Assembly: GCF_002846365.1 (NCBI RefSeq)
Contig: NZ_PJMW01000002.1
Coordinates: forward strand, 5,518,001-5,582,000
Direction: 5' to 3'
DNA from: Nocardia fluminea
Lineage (GTDB): Bacteria > Actinomycetota > Actinomycetes > Mycobacteriales > Mycobacteriaceae
Length of the DNA stretch: 64,000 nucleotides
The position numbers and the translations under genes are program-made. Shown piece by piece: positions 1 to 7,757 of this stretch. Position 1 is the stretch's first letter, and every line of letters starts with the position of its first letter. The notes under the pieces are model-generated. The model ran no database searches. It was not told the DNA's origin and saw only the letters and a program-made list of their open reading frames with translations.

Positions 1-66
1 TAGGTGTGCGCGGCGAGGTCGGCGCCGGCGTCCGCACACCGTGTTCGCGGGTTCAGGTCGCGTCGC
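1..66. other. Window edge, no gene assigned
   Basis: Sixty-six bases lie downstream of the thioesterase stop codon. They are GC-rich and hold no complete reading frame that I can tie to a protein. They may be an intergenic spacer or the edge of a neighbouring gene; nothing more can be said from this window. Confidence 0.4.
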
Positions 67-972
67 TCACCCGTGCTGCGCGGCCGGCTGCATCGAGAGA
101 TCTTGGGCGACGGCTGGATCGAACCGTACGAGCGCTTCCTGCGCGAACGAGGCGACGAGTTCGCCTGCCGCGGTGAGCACATCGCCACGGCCGAAGCAGC
201 GGCCGTGCGCCAGCAGCGGGCTGTGCTGGCGCAGCAGTAGCCAGTCGTCGGTGCGGAACGGGCGATGCAACCACAGGGTGTGTGCGGTGACGGCGGAGTT
301 GAACGCGGTGCCGTTGCCCCGCTGGCTCACCCCCTCGAACGGACGCAGCGCGGTGCCGATGAGATTGAGGTCGGTGGCGTAGGCGGTCAGGGCCGCGGTT
401 AATCGCGGGTCGACCGGCGGTGTGCGCATCCAGAATTCGTACTCCGGCGGTGCCGCCGCGAGGGAGTTCAGATCGTCGAACGCCCGGGTTTCCCAGGGCA
501 GTAGGTCGAAGGTGACGCCGTACTCGGGGGCCGGCAGTGCCGGAACGTCCTCGACGTGTTGTGCTTGCGGGCCGTCCTCGTCGACGTGCATCGACACCGC
601 GGCGCTGGCGACCACCCGCGCGGATTGCCGGGCGAGGATCGACAGCGTGGCGAACGACCGGCCCTGATGCTGACAGGAAACCTCGTACCGGACCGGTTCG
701 TCGTAGCTGCCCTCTCGGGCGAACAGGGTGTGGACGGACTTGACCAACTTGTCGGGACAGGCGAGTTCGGCGGCCCGGACGAACTGCCCCAGGATCTGGC
801 CGCCGAAGAGTCTGCGGTAGTTCAGCGGCAGATTGGGGCCTTCGAACGCGGTCGCCGGGATGTCGGGAATCGCTGTCGTGGTGGCGGTTTCAGCACCGTG
901 GGCGGTGCCGGCGCCGGGCGGTGACACGCGGAGATCGAGGCTCGCGAGCAGGTTGTTCCAGAGATCGGCCAT
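67..972 (-). CDS. tesB: Acyl-CoA thioesterase II (TesB family)
   Basis: Predicted to hydrolyse acyl-CoA esters to free acid and CoA in the cytoplasm, relieving CoA sequestration during acyl-CoA catabolism. The 301-residue product has the double-hotdog TesB layout: a RLFGGQILGQ stretch near residues 54-63, HTLFAREG near 81-88, and a C-terminal hotdog whose Asp201 and Gln278 sit where the Asp/Gln catalytic residues of E. coli TesB lie, with Thr229 as a candidate third member. It is the last gene of a long minus-strand set, 36 bases after the TetR gene, but a perfect TGAGAAT/ATTCTCA palindrome at 1003-1019 sits directly upstream, so it probably also has its own regulated promoter. ATG start. Confidence 0.88.
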   Translation of the reverse strand: MADLWNNLLASLDLRVSPPGAGTAHGAETATTTAIPDIPATAFEGPNLPLNYRRLFGGQILGQFVRAAELACPDKLVKSVHTLFAREGSYDEPVRYEVSCQHQGRSFATLSILARQSARVVASAAVSMHVDEDGPQAQHVEDVPALPAPEYGVTFDLLPWETRAFDDLNSLAAAPPEYEFWMRTPPVDPRLTAALTAYATDLNLIGTALRPFEGVSQRGNGTAFNSAVTAHTLWLHRPFRTDDWLLLRQHSPLLAHGRCFGRGDVLTAAGELVASFAQEALVRFDPAVAQDLSMQPAAQHG

Positions 973-1002
973 ACATCGAGTGTAATTGAAACTCTACCTA
1001 AA

Positions 1003-1019
1003 TGAGAATCATATTCTCA
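1003..1019. promoter_or_regulatory. TetR-type operator upstream of tesB
   Basis: TGAGAATCATATTCTCA, a perfect 7-bp inverted repeat with a 3-base spacer. It overlaps the last codons of the upstream tetR gene and lies 31 bases before the thioesterase start on the minus strand. It is the best copy of a palindrome repeated at promoters across the window and the reference for the TetR consensus. Confidence 0.75.
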
Positions 1020-1668
1020 CGGTGCCGGTGACGCCGGCCGCGCAGAAATCCCAGACTTCCTCGGCGGTGATCGGTCGCATCACCGAATCGTCCTGCGCGC
1101 CACTGGACTGCGCGGTGAACATGACGGTCTGCATCGTCATCGCGGCGACCCGGCGGGGATTGAGGCCCGGCCGCAGTGTGCCCGCCGACGCGGCATCGGT
1201 CACCAGATCGACGAACAGCGACAACAGCGGCGCGTGCGCTGTCTTCACGTGGGCGGGATGGGTGACCAGCAGTCGTGGCGCGAAGTCGGTGAACAGGGGA
1301 TGGCGGTCTCGCGGGTCGGATCGGCACAGCGAGAACAGCAGTCGCACCGCGACCGCGAGCCGGGCCAGCGGCTCGGTCTCGTCCGCCGCGGCGGCGCGAA
1401 TCTGCTCGGCCGTGCGCAGCAGCGCGTCCTCGAACAGTGCCAGCAGCAACTCGTGCTTGCCGTCGAACTGCAGATAGAAGCTGCGCAGCGACTGGCGCGA
1501 CCGCTCGACCACCTCCTGCACGGTGAAGTCGGTACTGCCGTTCTCGGCGATGATCGCCTGCGCCGCGTCGAGAAACCGCTGCACCCGCTGCTCGGCGCGC
1601 ACTCGCGTGGACTTGATCGAGCGTTCCACCGCACGTTGTTTCCACGCGGGTTCCGCGCGCTCGCTCAC
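1009..1668 (-). CDS. TetR-family transcriptional regulator (paralogue 1)
   Basis: One-component DNA-binding repressor, probably responding to a CoA thioester or pathway acid. The 219-residue protein has an N-terminal helix-turn-helix at about residues 47-68 and a helical ligand domain. It is very similar along its whole length to the TetR protein encoded at 56058-56711; the recognition-helix segment (RSRQSLRSFYLQFDGKHELL) is identical in both, so the two should read the same DNA. GTG start, with a GTGA overlap with the preceding acyl-CoA dehydrogenase gene, so it is co-translated with the catabolic operon it probably controls. The perfect palindrome at 1003-1019 overlaps its 3' end. Ligand unknown. 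Confidence 0.9.
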   Translation of the reverse strand: MSERAEPAWKQRAVERSIKSTRVRAEQRVQRFLDAAQAIIAENGSTDFTVQEVVERSRQSLRSFYLQFDGKHELLLALFEDALLRTAEQIRAAAADETEPLARLAVAVRLLFSLCRSDPRDRHPLFTDFAPRLLVTHPAHVKTAHAPLLSLFVDLVTDAASAGTLRPGLNPRRVAAMTMQTVMFTAQSSGAQDDSVMRPITAEEVWDFCAAGVTGTVRI

Positions 1669-2456
1669 AGGTGCACCAGCCGTGCGGCCGCGCCCGCGGT
1701 GCGTACGGTCGCGCCCGCGGTGCGAACGAGTTCGCGGGAACTGCCGAGCAGTCCGTCCAGGACCAGAATCCGCCGGAGGTGGCGGTGCAGATCGTGTTCG
1801 GCGGTGAAGCCGATGCCGCCGAGGGTCTGCTGACAGTGCCGCGCGGTCGTCAGCGCGGCGCGGCCCGCCGCGGCTTTGGCGAGTAGGCAGCCGAGGTCGT
1901 CGGTGGCCGCCGCCAAAGTGGCTTCGGCGCCTTCGATGGCGACCAGGGTCTCGGCGAGCCGGTGGCGGACGGCCTGGAACGAGGCCACCGGACGACCGAA
2001 CTGGACCCGGTCGACCGCATGGTCACGCGCGAGGGTGAGCATCGCCCGGCTCGCACCGGTCAGCCACCAGCCCAGCGCGCGCCTGCCCGCGGCGAGCGGG
2101 ATCTCGGCACCTCGCGAGATCTGCCGGATCGGCAGTTCGGCATCCAGGATCGCGGAGTCCGCGAGCGGGGAGTCGCCGTGTTCCCACTGGACCCAGGTGC
2201 CCCCGGCGAAGGGGAGGGGAATCGGGCCGTCGGCGGGCAGGCCGGCGGCGGCGTGGATGACGTCGTTGAGCACCGGTGCGTGCGCACCGGTCTCGCCGAG
2301 CAGCCGAAAGACAAGGGGCACTGTGGAATCAGGCGCCTCGATGAGCATGTCGTGCCAACCCAGATCGGTGAGCGCGGTGTAGAGACCCGCACCGGAGGCG
2401 TCTCGCATCGTCTTGCGCAACGTCTGGGTGAGCAGGTCGAGTTCGGCGGCGTCCAC
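1665..2456 (-). CDS. Acyl-CoA dehydrogenase, short partner subunit (pair 1)
   Basis: The 263-residue product matches mainly the middle and C-terminal part of acyl-CoA dehydrogenases: VQFGRPVASFQAVRHRLAETL is the FAD-binding helix motif, followed by QQTLGGIGFTAEHDLHRHLRR. It is shorter than a usual ACAD (about 380) and lacks the ER residue pair that marks the catalytic Glu in its neighbour. It directly follows the full-length ACAD gene with a 3-base gap. This matches the alpha2-beta2 acyl-CoA dehydrogenases known from steroid side-chain catabolism, in which one subunit supplies the base and the other completes the FAD site. The partnership is inferred from adjacency and residues. GTG start at 2456. 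Confidence 0.82.
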   Translation of the reverse strand: MDAAELDLLTQTLRKTMRDASGAGLYTALTDLGWHDMLIEAPDSTVPLVFRLLGETGAHAPVLNDVIHAAAGLPADGPIPLPFAGGTWVQWEHGDSPLADSAILDAELPIRQISRGAEIPLAAGRRALGWWLTGASRAMLTLARDHAVDRVQFGRPVASFQAVRHRLAETLVAIEGAEATLAAATDDLGCLLAKAAAGRAALTTARHCQQTLGGIGFTAEHDLHRHLRRILVLDGLLGSSRELVRTAGATVRTAGAAARLVHL

Positions 2457-2459
2457 GGT

Positions 2460-3548
2460 TCACTCTTTTCCCAGGTCGAGCAGGCGGCGCGCGATGATGT
2501 TGCGCTGGATCTCGGCGGTCCCGCCGTAGATCGTCGCCGCGCGGGAGTACAGGAATTCCGCGCGCAACGGTGAGTCGGCGAGTTCGATGACACCGGGCGA
2601 CAGGTCGCGGACGGTGTCGAACAACTGCTGTTCGGCGGTGGCGAGCAGCACCTTGTCGATGGAGGTCTCCGGCCCGAGCCGTCCGCCCGCGGCCAGCCGC
2701 TCCTGTGTGGCCAGTGACCGGCAGCGGATCGTGTGCAGGGCGAGATAGGCGGCGCCGAGATCGGCATCGTCGCCGTCGGCGGTCCGCGCGAGCAACTGGT
2801 CGAAACGTGTGTAGAGATAGGCGATCCGGTGCCAGAAACAGGTGGACCGTTCGTGCGGGAGGAGATCCATCGCCACCCGCCAGCCGTCGCCCGGACGGCC
2901 GAGCATCCGGTCGGCGGGGACCACCACGTCGTCGAAGTAGACCTCGGCGAACTCGTCGATGCCGTGCATGGTGCGCAACGGCCGCACGGTGATACCGGGG
3001 GAGTCCATGTCGACGAAGAACGCGGTGATCCCGTCGTGGCCGATTCCGGTGCGGGTCAACAGGACACAGCGTGAGGAGTACTGGGCCAGGCTGGTCCACA
3101 CCTTCTGGCCGGAGACCACCCAGTGGTCACCACGGGGTTCCGCTCTGGTACTGAGCGAGGCGAGATCGCTGCCGGAGCCGGGCTCGGAGAACCCCTGGCA
3201 CCACTGCTCGCGCCCGCTGAGCAGCCGCGGCACCATCTCCGCGGCCAGCCCAGGGGCGGCGTAGGAGATCATCGTCGGCGCGAGCACCTCGATCATCGAA
3301 TAGATGCCGGGCTCGGCCAGGTCGCGGGTGGCGACCTCCTCACCGAGAATCGCGCGCAGTACCGCGGGCCCGCCGAGACCACCCACCTCGGCGGGCCAGC
3401 CGTAGCGCATCCAGTCCGCGTCGTAGAGCGCGCGCCGGACTCTGGCCAATTGCGCGACCTGCGCGTCGAGCGAGTGGTCGGGTCCCGCGGACAGGTCGTT
3501 GTCGTCGAGCCAGGACCGCAGGCCGGCCCGGAAGTCGGCGCGGTTCAC
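2460..3548 (-). CDS. Acyl-CoA dehydrogenase, catalytic subunit (pair 1)
   Basis: FAD-dependent alpha,beta-dehydrogenation of an acyl-CoA. The 362-residue protein has the substrate/flavin loop WCQGFSEPGSGSDLA at residues 116-130, a Glu233 in LLPHERST at the position used as base by IVD/LCAD-type enzymes, and the closing GGTAEIQRNIIARRLL. An upstream ATG in frame would add about 55 residues unlike the family, and it would run through the preceding gene; I chose the GTG at 3548, which gives a GTGA overlap with the NTF2-like gene and a normal ACAD N-terminus. Followed at once by its probable partner subunit at 1665-2456. Confidence 0.88.
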   Translation of the reverse strand: MNRADFRAGLRSWLDDNDLSAGPDHSLDAQVAQLARVRRALYDADWMRYGWPAEVGGLGGPAVLRAILGEEVATRDLAEPGIYSMIEVLAPTMISYAAPGLAAEMVPRLLSGREQWCQGFSEPGSGSDLASLSTRAEPRGDHWVVSGQKVWTSLAQYSSRCVLLTRTGIGHDGITAFFVDMDSPGITVRPLRTMHGIDEFAEVYFDDVVVPADRMLGRPGDGWRVAMDLLPHERSTCFWHRIAYLYTRFDQLLARTADGDDADLGAAYLALHTIRCRSLATQERLAAGGRLGPETSIDKVLLATAEQQLFDTVRDLSPGVIELADSPLRAEFLYSRAATIYGGTAEIQRNIIARRLLDLGKE

Positions 3549-3961
3549 GCACTCGGTCGTTCGAAGGCGTGCGGGCGGCCCGAATCGTGGTCGCCGTTGC
3601 GGCGGATGAAGGTCATGGCCCTGGTGCGCAGCCGCCAGCCCGCGTCGGTGCGTGCGTAGGTATCGCTGTAGTAGCCGATGCGCATGTCGTGGGTCGACTG
3701 CTCGACGAAGCACAGCGGCTGGGTGCCGCTCGCGGTGTCGCCGTCGATCTCGAGTGCCGGAGTTCCGGTGAGGAACAACCCCTTCGGCGCCGCGGCGACG
3801 AGATCGGAGAACTCGTCGAGCGGATAGGTGTCGCCGAAGGCGCTGTAGTTGCCGTCGGGGGTGAACACCGAGACCAAGCCCTCGATGTCACCTTTGGTGA
3901 TGGTGACCGCGTACCGTGCGAGCAGCTGTTCGAGCTCGATCACGTCCTCAGTTCTGGACAA
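3545..3961 (-). CDS. NTF2-like/SnoaL-like protein
   Basis: A 138-residue protein with the NTF2/SnoaL cone-fold pattern: an N-terminal helix pair (EDVIELEQLLARYAVTITKGDIEGLVSVFTPDG), a central strand with FVEQSTHDMRIGYYSDTYARTDAGWRLRTRAMTFIRR and no transmembrane segment. Family members include hydratases, isomerases such as ketosteroid isomerase, ring-hydroxylating dioxygenase beta subunits and accessory proteins. Here it could be a lyase or isomerase acting on an oxygenated intermediate, or a small partner of the Rieske enzyme in the same operon. Start is a TTG at 3961 overlapping the amidohydrolase by 14 bases; a GTG at 3943 is the alternative. Exact function not assigned. Confidence 0.78.
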   Translation of the reverse strand: MSRTEDVIELEQLLARYAVTITKGDIEGLVSVFTPDGNYSAFGDTYPLDEFSDLVAAAPKGLFLTGTPALEIDGDTASGTQPLCFVEQSTHDMRIGYYSDTYARTDAGWRLRTRAMTFIRRNGDHDSGRPHAFERPSA

Positions 3962-5159
3962 AGATTTTCCCGCCTTTCATCACGAACCGCACCCGCTGGG
4001 TGACGGTGATGTCCTGGAGTGGGTCGCCGGGTACCGCGATGATGTCGGCCAGCAGTCCCTCGGCCAGCCGGCCGCGGTCGGTGACATCGATCAGCTCGGC
4101 GGCCGTGACGGTCGCGGCGCGCAGCACGGCCAACGGGCTCATGCCACGCTCGACGAGCGCGACCAGCTCGTCTGCGTTGCGGCCGTGCGGGATCGCGGGG
4201 GCATCGGTGCCCACCGCGATCTTCACCCCGGCCTTGTAGGCAGCCAGCACCGAGGTGCGGGCGCGCGGGAACATCTGCGCCGCCTTGGCCTGCAGTTCCG
4301 GCGGCGCCTTGGACACATCCATGGCGTCGGCCAGACGCGTGGTCGGCACCAGGTAGGTGCCGCGTTCGACCATCAGTGCGATGGCGTCGTCGTCGATCAG
4401 GAATCCGTGCTCGATGCAGTCGATTCCGGCTTCGACGGCGGCGCGCACCGCGTCGGCGCCGTGGGTGTGCGAGGCGACCCGCAGCCCGCGCCGATGCGCC
4501 TCGTCCACGATCGCCCGCAGTTCCTCGGACGAATAGTGTTGCGCCCCCGGCGCTCCGGTCAGCGACATGACCCCGCCGGAGACGCAGACCTTGATCAGTT
4601 GCGCGCCGTGCTTGATCTGGTACCGGACCGCCTTGCGTACCTCGTCGACACCGTTGGCGATGCCTTCCTCGATGCTCAGTTCCAGCACATGCGGGGCGAA
4701 CGCGGCGAACATCGTCGGATCGAGATGTCCGCCGGTCGGGGTGATCGCGTGCCCGGCGGGTACGACGCGCGGGCCGTCGACCCAGCCGGCGTCGATGGCT
4801 TTGCCGAGCGCCACGTCGAGCAGATATCCGCCGGTCTTGACGAACAGTCCGAGGTTGCGCACGGTGGTGAACCCCGCCCGCAGCGTACGGCGGGCATTGC
4901 CCACCGCACGCAGCATGCGCAGCGGCGGATCGTCTTGAACGCTGGAGGCCAGCCCGGTTTCCCCGCGACCGCCCATCAGGAGGTTGACCTCCATGTCCAT
5001 CAGGCCGGGCAGCAGGACGGCGTCACCGAGATCGATGATCTCGCCTTCGGGGTCGCCGCCGAGGCCGACGATCCGATCACCCTCGATCCGGACGACCGCT
5101 GGTCGGACGATCTCGCCGGTATCGAGGTCGAGATACCCGGCGGCCAACAGCGTCAGCAT
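3948..5159 (-). CDS. Amidohydrolase-superfamily protein lacking the HxH metal motif
   Basis: A 403-residue TIM-barrel hydrolase of the imidazolonepropionase/prolidase-like amidohydrolase group. The later metal/active-site positions are present: Lys in LIKVCVSGGV, His in VASHTHG, His in CIEHGF and Asp in VGTDAPAIPHG. The first-strand motif, normally PGLIDxHxH, reads PGLMDMEVNLL, so both canonical histidines are replaced by Glu and Asn. The barrel may bind one metal, use a different ligand set, or have lost hydrolase activity. It lies between the small Rieske-linked protein (2-base gap) and the NTF2-like gene, so it probably acts on a ring-opened or lactone/amide intermediate; this is inference. 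Confidence 0.85.
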   Translation of the reverse strand: MLTLLAAGYLDLDTGEIVRPAVVRIEGDRIVGLGGDPEGEIIDLGDAVLLPGLMDMEVNLLMGGRGETGLASSVQDDPPLRMLRAVGNARRTLRAGFTTVRNLGLFVKTGGYLLDVALGKAIDAGWVDGPRVVPAGHAITPTGGHLDPTMFAAFAPHVLELSIEEGIANGVDEVRKAVRYQIKHGAQLIKVCVSGGVMSLTGAPGAQHYSSEELRAIVDEAHRRGLRVASHTHGADAVRAAVEAGIDCIEHGFLIDDDAIALMVERGTYLVPTTRLADAMDVSKAPPELQAKAAQMFPRARTSVLAAYKAGVKIAVGTDAPAIPHGRNADELVALVERGMSPLAVLRAATVTAAELIDVTDRGRLAEGLLADIIAVPGDPLQDITVTQRVRFVMKGGKIFVQN

Positions 5160-5161
5160 GA

Positions 5162-5488
5162 TCAGACCACCGGCTCCCGGATGAGGTGGACCATGGCGGC
5201 ACCGGAGTCGGGCACTCGCGCCTGCTTCCAGACCTCCACGGGGAAGGACACGTTCACCAGCGACTGCATCAGGTGCAGCAGCGCGCGGGCGTCCTCGGGC
5301 AGGTCGTCGAGCGGGAACTTGTCGCAGTAGGCGATCGCGTCCTCCAGACGGGGAAACGCGATGTCGTAGAACTCCTGCATCTCCGGCATGGCCGAGGCCA
5401 GACGTTTGGCGTAGCGCTGGGGCTCGGTGGGCAGCACCCAGTCGGCGAACCGTTCCAGATCGGCGAATTCAGTGGGCAGCAGTGGCAT
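5162..5488 (-). CDS. Small conserved-looking protein linked to Rieske oxygenase
   Basis: I do not recognise this 108-residue protein. It is soluble, acidic and mostly helical by composition, with no Cys pair, signal peptide or membrane segment. A strong AAGGAG ribosome binding site seven bases before the ATG, and a 20-base overlap with the end of the Rieske oxygenase gene, argue that it is real and translated in coupling with the oxygenase. A role as a small subunit or accessory factor of the oxygenase is possible but not shown by the sequence. Confidence 0.75.
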   Translation of the reverse strand: MPLLPTEFADLERFADWVLPTEPQRYAKRLASAMPEMQEFYDIAFPRLEDAIAYCDKFPLDDLPEDARALLHLMQSLVNVSFPVEVWKQARVPDSGAAMVHLIREPVV

Positions 5489-6740
5489 CTCGGTACTCCT
5501 TGACCTTGTCCTTGGCGACCTTGTGCAGGTGGCGCAGCAAGATCTCCTGGTCGTTGAGGGGGAAATCGGACACGACGCGGGTGGCCAGCATCGTCTGGGT
5601 GGCTTCGAGGGTGTTCGCGTCCTGCAACGCGTACTCCTTGAAGGTGACCGCGGCCAGCTCCTGGCCCAGGCGTTCGCGCGCGGTCTTCGGGGGGACGAAG
5701 TACAGGTTCGCCTCGAAGATGTGCTTGTTCACCGCGGTCGGCCAGTAGTGGTAGGTGAGGTACCAACCGGGCTCCCAGAACAGCAGCGACATGTTCGGGA
5801 AGATCTCGAATTCGTCGACACCCCAGGCCCGGTGGCGGGCGGGGTTGATCCCCTCGGGCAGCGAGTCCAGGCCCTCGATGTCGGGCTTGTCCCACGGCCC
5901 GAACAGACCGCTGCGCAGGACGCGTTCGATCGGCTTGACCATGTTCAGGTCCTTGGGCGGGGCCATGCCGCCCCACGAGGAGATCATCGAATGTGGGCTC
6001 TGCAACTCGTAGTGCAGGGCCTCGTAGCCGACGCCGGCCAGCTTGTCGGCCTCGTCCTTGACCGCCTGCTTCATGTGCAGGATCGGCGCGTGATAGAACT
6101 CGGCGAACGCGTCGATGAACAGCTTCCAGTTGCTGCCGATCTCGGCGCGGTAGCTGTAGACCTCGGTGAACTCGTGGAACGGGTATCCCTCGACACCGGT
6201 GACGAGAGTGCCCAGGTAGTCGGTGAGCGACGGGGCGTCCTCGTCGAGGTTGACGAAGATGAACCCCTCCCACACCTCGCAGCGCACCGACTTCAAGCCG
6301 TAGAGCTGCTTGTCGAGGTCGAAGAACTCCTTCTCCTGCTGGACGAAGTTCACCTCGCCCTCGAGGCTGTAGCGCCAGGCGTGGTACTTGCAGGTGAACT
6401 GGCGGCAGGTGCCCGAGGTCTCCTCGTTCGGGAAATCGTCCCAGACGAGCTTGTTGCCGCGGTGGCGGCAGATGTTGTGGAACGCGCGCACCACCTCGTC
6501 GGTGCCCTTGGCGATGATGAGCGAGGTGCCGACCGAGGGCAGTTCCCTGGTGAAGTAGCTGCCCACGCGCGGAAGTCGTTCGACGCGACCGATGTTGAGC
6601 CAGGTCTTCTTGAAGATGGCGTTGCGCTCGTCCTCGTAGAAGTCCGGGTCGATCGAGTCGGTGTAGTCGACCGGCTCGGTACCGAGCTCGGGATAGTGTT
6701 CCGTCCAGCTACCCGCGGCCGGTTTGGTGAAGTGGGACAA
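5469..6740 (-). CDS. Rieske non-heme iron oxygenase, large subunit
   Basis: Catalytic subunit of an aromatic-ring-hydroxylating-type oxygenase or related monooxygenase. The 423-residue protein carries the Rieske [2Fe-2S] ligands Cys91, His93, Cys117 and His120 (CRHRG and CKYHAW) and a mononuclear iron site in DAFAEFYHAPILH, with His217 and His222. No ferredoxin or reductase gene is nearby, so electrons must come from proteins encoded elsewhere. It follows the CMD-family gene and precedes the small 108-residue gene in the same operon. Start is a TTG at 6740, with GGAAAGG upstream; no better in-frame start is visible. Confidence 0.92.
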   Translation of the reverse strand: MSHFTKPAAGSWTEHYPELGTEPVDYTDSIDPDFYEDERNAIFKKTWLNIGRVERLPRVGSYFTRELPSVGTSLIIAKGTDEVVRAFHNICRHRGNKLVWDDFPNEETSGTCRQFTCKYHAWRYSLEGEVNFVQQEKEFFDLDKQLYGLKSVRCEVWEGFIFVNLDEDAPSLTDYLGTLVTGVEGYPFHEFTEVYSYRAEIGSNWKLFIDAFAEFYHAPILHMKQAVKDEADKLAGVGYEALHYELQSPHSMISSWGGMAPPKDLNMVKPIERVLRSGLFGPWDKPDIEGLDSLPEGINPARHRAWGVDEFEIFPNMSLLFWEPGWYLTYHYWPTAVNKHIFEANLYFVPPKTARERLGQELAAVTFKEYALQDANTLEATQTMLATRVVSDFPLNDQEILLRHLHKVAKDKVKEYRDATAAH

Positions 6741-6744
6741 GGGG

Positions 6745-7278
6745 TTACCTTTCCGTTTGTTCGACTTCGACGCCGAAGGTGTTGAAAGCCATGGCCAACA
6801 TGCCGTAGCCGCCGACCGTGAAGACCAGATCCATGCACTGCCGCTCGTCGAGGTGCGCGCCGAGGGCGGCCCAGCTCGAATCGGACAGGTTCGATGTCGT
6901 GTCGAGTTCGTCGGTCGCGTCGAAGATCACGCGGTCGAACTCGTCGGTGGGAATGCCGCCCCGCGCCGCCGCGATGTCGGCGGCTGACACGCCGGACTCG
7001 CCGGCCATCTCCACGTGATGGGCCCACTCGTAGGCGCAGCCGCGTCGATGGGCGACGCGCAGGATCGCCAGTTCGCGCACTCGCGCCGGCAGCGTCGACC
7101 GGAACAGCAGGTGTACACCCAGACTCAGGTAGGCCTTCGTCAGGTCGGGGTGGCGAACCAGTGTGGCCAGGGCGTTTCCGGCGCCTTCCGGGTTCTGCCG
7201 GTCCCGGGGCAGCAGCCCGGACAGGGCGCGCTGAACCTGCTCGTCCCATTGGTCCGCCGGCAGCGGGGGTAGGCGCAT
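6745..7278 (-). CDS. Carboxymuconolactone decarboxylase (CMD/AhpD-fold) family protein
   Basis: A 177-residue all-helical CMD-fold protein. The core motif LRVAHRRGCAYEWAHHVEMA has one Cys and a Tyr-Glu-Trp-x-x-His pattern rather than the Cys-x-x-Cys of AhpD peroxidases, so a decarboxylase/lactone-processing or unknown role is more likely than peroxidase activity. A related protein with the same CGYEWAQH core is encoded at 24035-24643, the last gene of the oxidative operon. This is the promoter-proximal gene of the left-hand minus operon; its ATG has GGAGG six bases upstream, and the TetR-type operator at 7298-7314 lies 20 bases before the start. Confidence 0.87.
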   Translation of the reverse strand: MRLPPLPADQWDEQVQRALSGLLPRDRQNPEGAGNALATLVRHPDLTKAYLSLGVHLLFRSTLPARVRELAILRVAHRRGCAYEWAHHVEMAGESGVSAADIAAARGGIPTDEFDRVIFDATDELDTTSNLSDSSWAALGAHLDERQCMDLVFTVGGYGMLAMAFNTFGVEVEQTER

Positions 7279-7297
7279 CGCCGCCTCCTCTCGATTC

Positions 7298-7314
7298 GGA
7301 GAATCACATTCTCA
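7298..7314. promoter_or_regulatory. TetR-type operator of the left-hand minus operon
   Basis: GGAGAATCACATTCTCA, the GAGAAT-N3-ATTCTC palindrome with one outer-arm mismatch. It lies just upstream of the CMD-family gene (start 7278) and would cover its promoter, placing the Rieske/amidohydrolase/ACAD/tetR operon under the same regulator as the other blocks. Confidence 0.7.
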
Positions 7315-7366
7315 CATTTGAACTGTAAGGTTTCCACGGGTTGGTCACATAGTCAACGGGTCATTG

Positions 7367-7395
7367 ATTCTCTTTGGATGAGAAGCTAGTTTTCA
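7367..7395. promoter_or_regulatory. Three-half-site TetR operator, 7.4-kb plus operon
   Basis: ATTCTC at 7367-7372, seven bases, then TGAGAAGCTAGTTTTCA at 7379-7395. The same ATTCTC-N7-GAGAA geometry recurs at other plus-strand promoters. It lies about 40 bases before the start of the small Cys protein gene that heads the operon. Confidence 0.62.
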
Positions 7396-7435
7396 TTGGA
7401 AGAGAGCGACGTAACCTCAGGAAGGGAGATCCACC

Positions 7436-7744
7436 ATGACCGCAGTGCCACTGCGTCCCGGTGATCAACTCGCCAGCACCGTCTGCGGTACGCGGGTGGT
7501 GGTGATCCGGGTACCGGCCGACCGGACGCCCGCGATCACCTGCGGCTCGAGCCCGATGGTCCCCGCCGCCACCGCCCGCACGGTCGCCGCGAACGGCGCA
7601 CCGCGCACGTTGATCGGCAAGCGCTATGTGGATGCGGCCGAGGACGTCGAACTGCTGTGCACCGCGCCGGGCGCGGGCACGTTGAGCTGTGACGGCGAGC
7701 CGATGACGATCAAGGCGGCCAAAGCGCTGCCAGCCTCGGACTGA
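7436..7744 (+). CDS. Small cysteine-containing protein, unknown function
   Basis: A 102-residue soluble protein that I do not recognise with certainty. It has four cysteines spread over the chain (in STVCGTR, AITCGSSPM, VELLCTAP and TLSCDGEP), two of them followed by Gly or Asp-Gly, which could hold a metal or form disulfides. It has no signal peptide or membrane helix. A GGAAGGGAGA ribosome binding site precedes the ATG, and the gene heads the operon containing ACAD, SDR, CaiB, crotonase, thiolase and ACAD, directly after a TetR-type operator. A chaperone, regulator or acyl-carrier accessory role is possible; none is shown. Confidence 0.75.
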   Translation: MTAVPLRPGDQLASTVCGTRVVVIRVPADRTPAITCGSSPMVPAATARTVAANGAPRTLIGKRYVDAAEDVELLCTAPGAGTLSCDGEPMTIKAAKALPASD

Positions 7745-7757
7745 TGGGGGAATCGAC

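Noticed and set aside
3849-5330. Long plus-strand frame of 493 codons
   Set aside because: Antisense to the amidohydrolase, whose motifs are unmistakable.
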